From: Cupriavidus agavae
Lineage (GTDB): Bacteria; Pseudomonadota; Gammaproteobacteria; Burkholderiales; Burkholderiaceae
Assembly: GCF_004217045.1 (NCBI RefSeq)
Contig: NZ_SGXM01000013.1
Location: forward strand, 16,620-80,619
Direction of reading: 5' to 3'
DNA: 64,000 bases
In this document: positions 43,765 to 51,963 of the stretch, in pieces
Position numbering within the stretch: position 1 is the stretch's first letter
How the letters are laid out: each line of letters opens with the position of its first letter
Notes under the pieces: generated by a model
Seen by the model: only the letters and a program-made list of their open reading frames with translations
Told to the model about the DNA's origin: nothing
Databases searched by the model: none
Program-made: the position numbers and the translations under genes

Positions 43765-43897
43765 GGGCGGCGCCTAAGCAGAAATGGGTACGCTCGACGG
43801 TTGGAAAAGGCGTAGCCTCCAGCCTGGCCACCCGATCCACATCGGTCGTGCTGAATTGTTCTGCGGCCAGGAGTTGGCCAATCAACTGGTTGTACAT
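43757..43897 (-). CDS. 46-residue protein coupled to the methylase-like gene
   Basis: MYNQLIGQLLAAEQFSTTDV followed by DRVARLEATPFPTVERTHFC. Its TAA overlaps the methylase ATG by eight bases, and an H3 hairpin lies upstream. The ribosome site is weak (TTCGAGACG). The amphipathic helix at the start and the coupling make it credible. Confidence 0.5.
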   Translation of the reverse strand: MYNQLIGQLLAAEQFSTTDVDRVARLEATPFPTVERTHFCLGAAHE

Positions 43898-43923
43898 CGT
43901 CTCGAAGGGAATGCCGGGACCCG

Positions 43924-43950
43924 CCCGCAGGGACTCGGTCCCATGCGGGG
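43924..43950 (-). promoter_or_regulatory. H3-type leader hairpin before 43897
   Basis: On the - strand CCCGCATGGGAC pairs with GTCCCTGCGGG across CGA, almost perfectly. It is about 25 bases before the ATG. Confidence 0.7.
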
Positions 43951-43963
43951 TTATTGTGGAGGC

Positions 43964-44104
43964 TCAGTGCAAGCCAAGCGATGGCACTGTGGGCGTGAAG
44001 CCCATGGCCCACCATTGCGCGACAGGATGATTCGGGAAATCCGGAATCTCGACAACCCGGAAGATCTCCTGCACAAGCACGATCGCCGAAGGGCGCGCAA
44101 GCAC
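43964..44104 (-). CDS. 46-residue hypothetical protein
   Basis: Starts at GTG 44104 and reads LARPSAIVLVQEIFRVVEIP and DFPNHPVAQWWAMGFTPTVP. It lies in frame right after the stop of the 109-residue gene, with AGGAGA 13 bases ahead. Well-formed strand-helix pattern; possibly a real coupled gene or a once-joined C-terminal domain separated by a stop codon. Confidence 0.5.
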   Translation of the reverse strand: MLARPSAIVLVQEIFRVVEIPDFPNHPVAQWWAMGFTPTVPSLGLH

Positions 44105-44113
44105 GGCTTCGCG

Positions 44114-44443
44114 CTATCTCTCCTGCAGCCGGAGCCAGGTCAGCTCGGCGCGGGCGATGTGATCCCATTGGAGCGGCAGCAACGACTCGTCGAAACGTTC
44201 GGCACCTTCGGCAGTCATGACCGCGACGACTTCGTGATAACGGCCAAATTCATGCGGAAAGCCGCGACGCACGAAACGGAGAATCGCGGGGTCCGGGTTG
44301 CCGAGAATGCGTTGCAACTGGCGGATATACACGGCGCACTCGCGGCGCGAGCGTTCGCTATAGTCATCGCGGCCAACCTGTGCGCACGGCTCTTCGGCCG
44401 GGACAGGCCCTACTTCGATATCGATGGTTTTGGAATGAAACAT
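44114..44443 (-). CDS. Hypothetical protein, paralogue of 44904-45431
   Basis: 109 residues. It shares with the 175-residue protein at 44904 the pattern LRFxVRxxPxxxGxYxxVVA...FxExxxPxxWDxIA, so the two are paralogues. ATG 44443 has TAGGGG upstream and an H3 hairpin in its leader. Function unknown. Confidence 0.65.
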   Translation of the reverse strand: MFHSKTIDIEVGPVPAEEPCAQVGRDDYSERSRRECAVYIRQLQRILGNPDPAILRFVRRGFPHEFGRYHEVVAVMTAEGAERFDESLLPLQWDHIARAELTWLRLQER

Positions 44444-44473
44444 GCGTTTCCCCTACAGGATGGGGAAACGCCC

Positions 44474-44497
44474 CCCCGGGATCGCTTCCCGGATGGG
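44474..44497 (-). promoter_or_regulatory. H3-type leader hairpin before 44443
   Basis: On the - strand TCCGGG pairs with CCCGGG (one G-U) around AAGCGA, with outer CCC/GGG, about 30 bases ahead of the ATG. Confidence 0.65.
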
Positions 44498-44540
44498 TGT
44501 AGAACCGCGCGCGAGCCAGAAGGACAGCGCGCGGCGGTGA

Positions 44541-44744
44541 TCAGACCGGTTGCTCCGAGAGATGAGCGAACCTGACCAGCACCCACAGCACGGCAATGGC
44601 CAGAGTGGCCACTACAAGCGTGGAGAGCTGAAACGAAAGCAGTGCGACGTTCGCCGAGGTGAGGATGAAGAACAACGCTGCGAAAAGGATCACAACCAAC
44701 GCAACGATCGCGGCGGCCGTTTCCGGGGTTTTAATGAAGGGCAT
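44541..44744 (-). CDS. Small two-span membrane protein
   Basis: 67 residues with two membrane helices (AIVALVVILFAALFFILTS and LSTLVVATLAIAVLWVLVRF). ATG 44744 has CTGGAG upstream and leader L8 before it. It is the first gene of the leader L8 transcript, followed by the 109-residue gene. No family recognised. Confidence 0.7.
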   Translation of the reverse strand: MPFIKTPETAAAIVALVVILFAALFFILTSANVALLSFQLSTLVVATLAIAVLWVLVRFAHLSEQPV

Positions 44745-44892
44745 GATGACTCCAGACGGAAGACGGAGCCATGGCCCATCAGGGACAAAGCCCCAATGGA
44801 TGAAGGAAATTGATAGCCGGGGAACCGGCGGTGTCGATGCGCGTAGCGCGGAGAATCGGGCGAATATTACCTCGCCTTCCCCCGCCCGACAA
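44745..44892 (-). promoter_or_regulatory. Promoter and structured leader L8
   Basis: TTGTCG (44887-44892), 17-base spacer, TAATAT (44864-44869). H1 is a variant GCGC-TAC-GCGC (44839-44849), with the stem changed on both sides so pairing is kept. ATCGAC follows, then H2 GCCGG-TTCC-CCGGC and H3 (44775-44799). Confidence 0.8.
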
Positions 44893-44903
44893 GATTCCTA
44901 TGC

Positions 44904-45431
44904 TCAGGAAGGCTTCACGGCCGCGGCGCGCGCCAGCCGGTTCGATTCGCGCAGGCGATTGACCACGGCCCAGCGGCGCTGCTCGACCTCTTCGGGATTC
45001 TCGAGACTCGAGTAGTCTTGCACCGGGCCGCCCCCGATGAACGGCTTGTAGTCCTGCGGCAGCCTGCCTTCGGCTTTGGCTTTCTCGCGCTGCAGGCGCC
45101 CGAGCCCATCGCTGGTCTCCGTGATCGCGACATAGTCCCATCGCGCCGGCACCGCGTCCTCGGCGAACCAGATCTCCCCTTCGCCCTGCCCCACGAGCGC
45201 GACCACGTCATAAATACTTCCCAAGGATGAGGGGTTAGCGCGCACCTCGAAGCGCAGCACCTCGGGCCGGGGATGCCAGAACACCCGGTCCAGATAGCGC
45301 TTGAAAATGAACGCGTCCAGCCGGGCGATCTCGCCATACAGCGGCTCGCCAGGCGCAACGAACTGCGGCTCATCCTTAGGGCGATTACCCAGCGATACCT
45401 CGCGCGCGGTGGTGGTGGGGGTGGGAAACAT
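44904..45431 (-). CDS. Hypothetical protein, paralogue of 44114-44443
   Basis: 175 residues, start MFPTPTTTAREVSLGNRPKD at ATG 45431 (GGAA upstream), 14 codons inside the longest frame. The middle (EVLRFEVRANPSSLGSIYDV ... PARWDYVAITE) matches the 109-residue protein. A charged C-terminal helix follows. Function unknown; the pair flanks leader L8 and the two-span membrane protein. Confidence 0.65.
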   Translation of the reverse strand: MFPTPTTTAREVSLGNRPKDEPQFVAPGEPLYGEIARLDAFIFKRYLDRVFWHPRPEVLRFEVRANPSSLGSIYDVVALVGQGEGEIWFAEDAVPARWDYVAITETSDGLGRLQREKAKAEGRLPQDYKPFIGGGPVQDYSSLENPEEVEQRRWAVVNRLRESNRLARAAAVKPS

Positions 45432-45592
45432 GGGAATTCCGGTAAAAGACGCCCGAAATTCTATCCCTTTCACGCCCTACTCCTGAAGTCGCGCCGGGGA
45501 AATGGATGGCCGCGCAGTTCGCCCGCCGGCCGCTTTGACTTCGATATGGAGCCGGCATCTTGGGTCAAAGACCATTTCATACCTCAGCTGCC

Positions 45593-45913
45593 ATGCGCTT
45601 CACCCGATTCGGACGCCACGACCCCATCACCTTCGGACCCCGCCGCCAGGCCGCCTTCGCTCGCAAGCAGCAGCGTGAGCGCGATAGGTATCCGCTCTTT
45701 GCGGAACATGTCGCCGCCGAGCAGCATGGCGCCGACGAAAAGTTCGAACGCCGCCAGCGGCGATCGGACCGGCTCGAGGCAACGACGCCCAATCTGCACG
45801 CCCGGATCTGGCGCGAAAAGCGCGACGCTCGCAAGGCGCGCCGAGATCCTTTCGCCATGCCATCCATGAGGGGCCGGGTCGGCAGCGGGCGACCAGTAAC
45901 GACTGCTAGCTAG
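45593..45913 (+). CDS. Small basic hypothetical protein
   Basis: 106 residues, MRFTRFGRHDPITFGPRRQA..., very rich in Arg with a helical core (FARKQQRERDRYPLFAEHVA). The ribosome site is weak and the start could be upstream. It is divergent from the 175-residue gene. Possibly a DNA- or RNA-binding accessory protein of the element. Confidence 0.5.
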   Translation: MRFTRFGRHDPITFGPRRQAAFARKQQRERDRYPLFAEHVAAEQHGADEKFERRQRRSDRLEATTPNLHARIWREKRDARKARRDPFAMPSMRGRVGSGRPVTTAS

Positions 45914-46034
45914 TCTCAGCTTGGTGCCCGCTTTCGAACCTGGAACGGCGCTCCATCAAGCGCCGTGGCTGTTGGTACTTACCGAGCCCGGTCGTCGGCC
46001 CGGACCCCGCGCCGTCGCCGTGGGGCCGTTGCCG

Positions 46035-46352
46035 TCACGTTACGTCATGGTGGCGAGCATGTTGTCTGCCGCCTTCGTTCGCAGCACCGCAGGCCCACTT
46101 GACGAGCAGTCCGAGTATCGTCATGACCGCGCCAAATAGGAAAACGAGGAATGCTATTCCGTAAAGGCCTCCGCCTGTTCCTTCCACCGCGAGAAAATAC
46201 ATCGGATAGCCGCCCATAAAGCATATACAGGCACATGCCAGCCAATACAACCACCACAGCCAACGAAACCTTCCACTCCCAAAGCGGCTTAGGATGTAGA
46301 GCACGGCGGCGATACATCCTAAAGCGGTCGTAACGAAACCAAGAAATCCCAT
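46035..46352 (-). CDS. Hypothetical three-span membrane protein
   Basis: 105 residues with three or four hydrophobic segments (TTALGCIAAVLYILSRF, WLYWLACACICFMGGYPMYF, GIAFLVFLFGAVMTILGLLV). No family recognised. Isolated gene between the backbone and the surface module. Confidence 0.6.
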   Translation of the reverse strand: MGFLGFVTTALGCIAAVLYILSRFGSGRFRWLWWLYWLACACICFMGGYPMYFLAVEGTGGGLYGIAFLVFLFGAVMTILGLLVKWACGAANEGGRQHARHHDVT

Positions 46353-46782
46353 AGCTAGTTATTCGTATTCTCGAACGATCGAATTTGCGTAGGCCGCCTC
46401 TTGTGCACGGCACATCTGACATACGCATCATACCCAGCTCGCATACGGCAGCCGAATAGTCCTCAACGAATCTGAGGCTTCATGCTGGCTTCACCATCAA
46501 CCCATAGCGGCTCGGTATCTTCCGCCCTTTGGAATAGCTCTCGCAGATGCGAAAGGCAGGTCGCCAAAGCCCGTTGCCGCCTTCCGAGCTGTGCGTCGGC
46601 TCGTGGACGGCGAAGAGTGAGCAGTTTCCGATCCTCCAGGCGCCTCTGCGGAACGACCGCTCGTGGCCGGGAACGGTCTTTAGGAGCATAGGTTTGGCGA
46701 TAAGCAAAGGCGCCTACCGCTCTTTGTACGAATCTTTCAATATCGGCGGCCTTTCGCGAGCTCCCAAAACACACGGCGGCAC
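46353..46782. other. Gene-free stretch
   Basis: About 430 bases. Open frames on the - strand here have no ribosome site and no recognisable protein. It may contain gene remnants. Confidence 0.4.
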
Positions 46783-46810
46783 AAAAAAAGCCCGGCTTTT
46801 CAGTCGGGCA
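46783..46810 (-). terminator. Terminator after the HD-GYP gene
   Basis: GCCCGACT-GAAA-AGCCGGGC followed by TTTTTTTGTG on the - strand. Confidence 0.85.
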
Positions 46811-46848
46811 AACATCATGAACACGGTTGTAACATCGATTCGACGCAG

Positions 46849-47547
46849 TTAATTTATTGCAAGCTCCGGAAAGAGGTCGACAAACGATTTCGACATTGCG
46901 AGGAAGGAGCGCGCAATGTGAGGATCGAACGCGTTGCCGATCTCTCTTTCGATCACCTGGCATGCGAACTCGTGGCTCTTGCCTAGTTTATAGGCTCTAC
47001 TCGAACGCAGCGCATCGTATGTGTCGACGATGGCCATCATGCGCGCTGTAAGCGGGATATCGTCGGCGGAAAGTCTGTTGGGATAGCCAGTACCATCCCA
47101 GCGCTCGTGATGGCAGGCAGCCATGGCATGAAGATAACCAAGCGCGGGATTGGGTTGAGATACTACCGATGATGCAAGCTCGGCGATTCTGCGCCCATGA
47201 TAGGTATGCGCTTGGATCAGTTTGTACTCTTGCGGGGATAGGCTTCGCGGGGCGAGTAAGACTTCGGGCGGCACGCATACTTTTCCGACGTCGTGATAGA
47301 ACGCCCCGAACGCCATTGCTTCCGGGTCTATCACCCCCTTCACCGCATCCTGGAGTCTGGCTGCGAAGGCCAGCATTAAGCGGGAGCAACGGTGCCCGTG
47401 AGAGAGCGTTTCGTAGAGGGCCCGAAGATATTCGCCCACTAGGGTCTTGCTGTCCGCGTCCTGCCGAGTTGCCTCAGCTATCGCCAGACCTACGGCAGCC
47501 TGCGCCGTCGCACAGAATTGATTTGGATACATGGTCGTGGGCACCAT
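46849..47547 (-). CDS. HD-GYP domain protein (c-di-GMP phosphodiesterase type)
   Basis: 232 residues, almost only the HD-GYP domain: the HD pair in FYHDVGK (85-89), a metal His in AHTYHG, and HHERWDGTGYP (146-156). All signature residues are present, so cyclic-di-GMP hydrolysis is likely. There is no receiver domain. ATG 47547 or 47532 may be the start; neither has a strong ribosome site. It lies downstream of the adhesin, so it may lower c-di-GMP to balance adhesion. Confidence 0.85.
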   Translation of the reverse strand: MVPTTMYPNQFCATAQAAVGLAIAEATRQDADSKTLVGEYLRALYETLSHGHRCSRLMLAFAARLQDAVKGVIDPEAMAFGAFYHDVGKVCVPPEVLLAPRSLSPQEYKLIQAHTYHGRRIAELASSVVSQPNPALGYLHAMAACHHERWDGTGYPNRLSADDIPLTARMMAIVDTYDALRSSRAYKLGKSHEFACQVIEREIGNAFDPHIARSFLAMSKSFVDLFPELAIN

Positions 47548-47610
47548 TGGAGGCCCGGCGGCGACACTGCCGGACCTTTGGGGTGTCTCTCTGTTGAAGT
47601 CAACGCTGGT

Positions 47611-50600
47611 TCACCACTGGTAAGCGATGCCGCCACCGACCGTCGTCCCGCCCGCAGAGACCCCAGCACCGGCTCGTAGTTTGATGTTCCGGTTGATCCG
47701 AGCGGATACCCCGATCGCTCCGGCACCGTAGCCTTGATACGAGGCGCCGGCTACGCCAACAGAGAGCGTCTTTCCGGGATCCACATCGGGAAGCATTGAG
47801 AGGGCCGAGGCGCCGGCAATCCCGCTATAGGCCTTGGATGCGACGTCGCCAATCATCCCGGTGACCTGATCGACCCGACCGCTAAGCTGGCCATAGGAAC
47901 TGTCGAGTTGGCGTCGATTCACGGCATCGGTAGGTTGGACGCCGTCAGCGATATTGCTGAGGATGCGTTCATTGCCCGCCGTGCCAAATGACACAGTGTT
48001 TGCGCGGTCGGCGACGGCGTTCGCACCAATGGCGACGCTGTTGTTCGCACTTGCTGTCGCACCGGCACCAATGGCTACGGACGCCGCGCCGACTGCGGCC
48101 GCATTGGCACCCGCGGCAACGCCCTTGGCGCCTGTGGCAACTGCTCGATCAGTCGAGTCCCCCGCTCCACTGGCCTTGAAGTACGCGCTGTCTGCGGCGA
48201 GCTGACCGATTTGCTGCCCCACCGTCTGCTCGATGCCGCTTACCCGAGTGTTCGTTTCGTGAAGCTGGTTGCCGGTGACGGCGTCGGTGCTGCCAGCGGC
48301 AATCGCACCGTCGGATAGCCCGGTCACGGTTCGGGTTCCGTCAGTGCCAGAGACATTTACCTTGTTGCCACCCTTGTCCTGCGCCACAGCGATGGTCCCA
48401 TCGGCGTTTTGGCGGACAAGACCGATTTCCCCATTGTTGATCTGCTGCGTGACGTTGGCGACCTGACCTTCTACACCGGTGACCCGGGTGTCGAGCGCGT
48501 CCACTGCGGCCTGGACACCATGCACCTGCTGGCCGCCGACCGAATAGACGGGGACCGACACGGTGCCATCGAACAGAACCTGTGATCCTCCACCCAAAGC
48601 AGTTGAGACCGAGCTACCGATGGCGTGGATTTGGCCGCCATTGACGGCAAACGTACTATCGGACGTGATGGCGCCTGGCGCGAGGCCCTGAATCTGACGA
48701 GATTCGCCCTGGCTGTTTGTCAGGTTGATCAATGAACCGCCAGTCTGGGTGCCGACCGTGATGACGCCAGTGGTTGGGTCCTGCTGTACCAGGCCAATGG
48801 TGCCGCCAGTAATTCTGTCGTTGAGATCCAAGATGTCGTCGCGGTTGGTGTTCGATCGCTGATCCAGATTCGTCAGGGCGTCGCCGACGTTATGGAACGT
48901 CCCTTCTGTCAGGTTGTAGGTTGGGACGATAAGCCGGCCCGTCGCCTGATCGAACTGCGCGTTGCCGCCAAGGGCTTCGGCCATGGAGTCGGCGGCGCGC
49001 GCCACTTGCCCGAAGGTCGCGGCGTCACTCAGCGACACGCCGTCGCGGACATTCGCGATGATTCGCTCATTTCCAACGGTGCCCACCGAGACGGTGTTGT
49101 CACGGTCAGCGATCGAGCCGTACCCGATCGCTACAGAACTGCCCGCGGTGGCTTGCGCACCGCGACCGATAGCCGTCGAGGCGCGGCCGCTGGCGATGGC
49201 AGCATTGCCTACGGCAGTCGCGTCGCGTGCCGCCGCTGACTGACCACCCATTGCTGTGGACTTTTCGCCGTAGGCGCTGGCACCGTAGCCGAAGGCGGCG
49301 CCGTCCTCTGCGGACGAGGCGTCAGCGCCAACGGCGCTTGCACGCGGTCCGTTAGCGATCGCGCCTGCACCGGTCGCGAGCGAATGCCGCCCGGTGGCAG
49401 TGGAAAACGCGCCATTTGCTGTGGCCGATTCCCCCGACGCTGTCGAGTTTGTGCCCGTGGCTGTCGCGTGGCTGCCTGTGGCATTTGAACCTCGGCCGAC
49501 TGCGGTTGCCGCGGCGCCGCTCGCCTGTGCGAAGCCCCCGATTGCAGTTGCATCGCGAACTGCTGTGGCGCCGCGACCAATGGCAGCAGCATCGCTACCA
49601 TCCGCGGTCGCGCCGTAGCCCAATGCAGTCGCATCTTCCACAGATCTGGCGTCGGCGCCCACGGCAGTGGCGCGCGAGCCGGTAGCCTGTGCGCCGGCCC
49701 CGGTAGCGACGGAGTTGTTGCCAGTCGCACTGGCAAAGGCGCCGCTCGCCGTTGAGAGGTCACCTGACGAGACTGCATTGACGCCGGTGGCCATTGAATG
49801 GCTGCCGGAGGCTCGTGAGCCGCGTCCAACGGCTGTCGTGCCAATTCCCACAGCCTGCGCATCGCTGCCCAACGCTGTCGCATCCTTGTTTGCGATGGCG
49901 CCTCGACCGGTGGCAGTGGAGTTGCTGCCTTCCGCCCTCGCATCATACCCAAACGCCGAGCCGTCTTCGACAGCATATGCGTCCGCGCCGATTGCGCTCG
50001 ATCGAGGGCCCGTGGCAGTCGCAGCTGCGCCAACGGCAACGGAGCGGTCACCGGTCGCAGAAGAGAAGGCGCCCATTGCGGTAGAGACGTCGTCTGAAGC
50101 CTGGGCGTTGGTGCCAATAGCGGTCGAGTGACTGCCGTTCGATGCGGCTCCCCGGCCCACGGCGGTAGCGCCGGCGCTGGCGGCTTGAGCAGCCGCTCCT
50201 ACTGCGGTGGCGTCCTTGCTGGCAGAGGCGCCTCGTCCCACGGCGACTGAGTTGCTGCCATTCGCTTTTGCTGCGTAGCCAAAGGCCGAGGCGTCTTCCA
50301 TTGCTTCAGTGTCGGCGCCCACCGCGCTTGCGCGTTGCCCGCTGGCTTGGGCGCCTGCGCCATTCGCGAGAGAATAGTCACCAGCGGCCGTGGCAAATGC
50401 GCCGTTAGCGGTCGCGGCAGACCCCGTCGCGCTGGCATTTGTACCGGTAGCAGTCGCATGGCTGCCGTTGGCTAGCGCACCGCGTCCGAGTGCGCTGCTG
50501 CCATTACCTGTAGCCTGGGCGCCGCTGCCAAGCGCTGTCGCGTCCTTGGCTGCATTTGTGCCTCGGCCGATTGCCGTGGCGTTGGATCCATCAGCCATCG

Positions 50601-51798
50601 CTTCGAAGCCGAAGGCCGACGCATCCTCCTGGGCCTGCGCATTGGAGCCAACCGCGCTGGCTCTTTGACCGGCGGCTTGTGCCCCAGCACCTGTGGCTAG
50701 GGAGTTGTCGCCTGCAGCATTCGAAAACGCGCCGTTTGCAGTGGCAAAGGCGCCTGTGGCCGAGGCACTTGTGCCTGTAACGCTCGCGTGGTTGCCGGTC
50801 GCTTGCGTATTGCGTCCCACAGCGGTCGCACCTACGCCAGTCGCTGACGCACTACCGCCTACGGCTGTTGCGTCCTGTGCGGCCGTCGTGCCCCGACCGA
50901 GCGCGGTCGAGTTTGTGCCATCGGCGTGGGCGTCAACACCGAACGAAGACGAGTCTTCGACGGCCTGGGCGCCTGCGCCGACGGCGCTTGCACGCGCCCC
51001 CGATGCTTGCGCGCCGGCGCCTGTAGCCAACGATCGGTCGCCGCTGGCTGTTGCGAAAGCCCCATCTGCTGTTGCCATGCTTCCCGACGCGGTAGCGGCG
51101 GTTCCAGTGGCCGTGGAATGGCTTCCGAGTGCTTGGGTGTTCCTGCCTACAGCCGTGGCGCCGGTCGCCGTGGCCGTAGCACCACTGCCAAACGCCGTAG
51201 CGTCTTTTGCTGCTTCAGCGCCGCGCCCAACCGCCGTCGCATTGCTGCCGGTCGCCTTTGCCTGGTAGCCAAGTGCGCTTGCGTCCTCGGTTGCTTCGGC
51301 GAATGCGCCGATGGCGGTGGCCCTATGGGAGTCGGCAGTTGCCGAGTTGCCGATCGCCACAGCATTATCCCCAGAAGCGCTCGCGTTGGGGCCGAGTTCG
51401 ACGGACGTAGGAGCGGCTGCAAGCAACAACGGTTCACTGAAGATGTCGTAGTCAGGAACCTGCTCGGTTGTCCTGGGGCTGTCGGGCTGCTTGGTCGCTG
51501 TGGACGGCGAAGAAGATGATGCTGCAGAGCCCAATCCCTTCGGCACATCTTTGCTGGACGATGTGACATCAGTATTCGTGAGATTGCTACCAAATACCTG
51601 AGCCGCTACCCTCGGGCCATCCAAGTCCCGGGTTGCGGATTGAGCACTGAGGACGGGTTGAGCGGCGACAAGAGCGATGATCGCTGACACGGCAATTGCT
51701 GAGATCGACTTGCCCTTGCCGCGGCGCTTCACGTTTTCGGCGGCAGCCACCCAAGTTCCTGTGGTGGCGTTCCAGATTGAGCGGTAGACGGTGTTCAT
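47611..51798 (-). CDS. Trimeric autotransporter adhesin (YadA-like)
   Basis: 1395 residues. The ESPR extended signal (MNTVYRSIWNATTGTWVAAA) and a hydrophobic signal segment lead to a spacer, then a very long head built from 13-14-residue YadA-type repeats (about 145-880), neck and coiled-coil stalk regions (for example NRDDILDLNDRITGG and TQQINNGEIGLV), a second short head section, and the C-terminal YadA anchor ending in Trp (GGIAYQW). It should trimerise and be displayed on the outer membrane. The gene lies between a response regulator (upstream) and an HD-GYP protein (downstream), all on the - strand. Confidence 0.95.
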   Translation of the reverse strand: MNTVYRSIWNATTGTWVAAAENVKRRGKGKSISAIAVSAIIALVAAQPVLSAQSATRDLDGPRVAAQVFGSNLTNTDVTSSSKDVPKGLGSAASSSSPSTATKQPDSPRTTEQVPDYDIFSEPLLLAAAPTSVELGPNASASGDNAVAIGNSATADSHRATAIGAFAEATEDASALGYQAKATGSNATAVGRGAEAAKDATAFGSGATATATGATAVGRNTQALGSHSTATGTAATASGSMATADGAFATASGDRSLATGAGAQASGARASAVGAGAQAVEDSSSFGVDAHADGTNSTALGRGTTAAQDATAVGGSASATGVGATAVGRNTQATGNHASVTGTSASATGAFATANGAFSNAAGDNSLATGAGAQAAGQRASAVGSNAQAQEDASAFGFEAMADGSNATAIGRGTNAAKDATALGSGAQATGNGSSALGRGALANGSHATATGTNASATGSAATANGAFATAAGDYSLANGAGAQASGQRASAVGADTEAMEDASAFGYAAKANGSNSVAVGRGASASKDATAVGAAAQAASAGATAVGRGAASNGSHSTAIGTNAQASDDVSTAMGAFSSATGDRSVAVGAAATATGPRSSAIGADAYAVEDGSAFGYDARAEGSNSTATGRGAIANKDATALGSDAQAVGIGTTAVGRGSRASGSHSMATGVNAVSSGDLSTASGAFASATGNNSVATGAGAQATGSRATAVGADARSVEDATALGYGATADGSDAAAIGRGATAVRDATAIGGFAQASGAAATAVGRGSNATGSHATATGTNSTASGESATANGAFSTATGRHSLATGAGAIANGPRASAVGADASSAEDGAAFGYGASAYGEKSTAMGGQSAAARDATAVGNAAIASGRASTAIGRGAQATAGSSVAIGYGSIADRDNTVSVGTVGNERIIANVRDGVSLSDAATFGQVARAADSMAEALGGNAQFDQATGRLIVPTYNLTEGTFHNVGDALTNLDQRSNTNRDDILDLNDRITGGTIGLVQQDPTTGVITVGTQTGGSLINLTNSQGESRQIQGLAPGAITSDSTFAVNGGQIHAIGSSVSTALGGGSQVLFDGTVSVPVYSVGGQQVHGVQAAVDALDTRVTGVEGQVANVTQQINNGEIGLVRQNADGTIAVAQDKGGNKVNVSGTDGTRTVTGLSDGAIAAGSTDAVTGNQLHETNTRVSGIEQTVGQQIGQLAADSAYFKASGAGDSTDRAVATGAKGVAAGANAAAVGAASVAIGAGATASANNSVAIGANAVADRANTVSFGTAGNERILSNIADGVQPTDAVNRRQLDSSYGQLSGRVDQVTGMIGDVASKAYSGIAGASALSMLPDVDPGKTLSVGVAGASYQGYGAGAIGVSARINRNIKLRAGAGVSAGGTTVGGGIAYQW
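49158..51324. repeat. 330-bp higher-order tandem repeats in the adhesin head
   Basis: The head repeats are grouped in units of 110 residues (330 bases), each made of six 14-residue and two 13-residue YadA repeats. Units start at RATAIGAF, RASAVGAG, RASAVGSN, RASAVGAD and so on, near residues 159, 269, 379, 489, 599, 709 and 819, about six full copies and a partial one. The copies have diverged at the DNA level but could still recombine or collapse in short-read assembly. Confidence 0.8.
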
Positions 51799-51963
51799 GA
51801 TGGCCTCCTAGCCAATACTTTGTTTTGTGTGCGCGTTTTGTGCGATTCACGCAATGAAGTATTGGAAAGCCAGCCGGGTATGGCATATCAAGGAATCACG
51901 AACGTGGCGTCGTGATTCCACTACCTTGTGTGAAGGAACCCGGAAGTGGGATAAGGCAGGTGC

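Noticed and set aside
46463..46963. A 166-codon - strand frame after the HD-GYP gene
   Set aside because: It runs through the strong terminator at 46783-46810 and shows no protein-like pattern.
48962..51519. Long + strand frames and regularly spaced short repeats opposite the adhesin, considered as genes or a CRISPR array
   Set aside because: The periodicity (about 42 and 330 bases) comes from coding repeats of the YadA-type head; there are no unique spacers and no cas genes.
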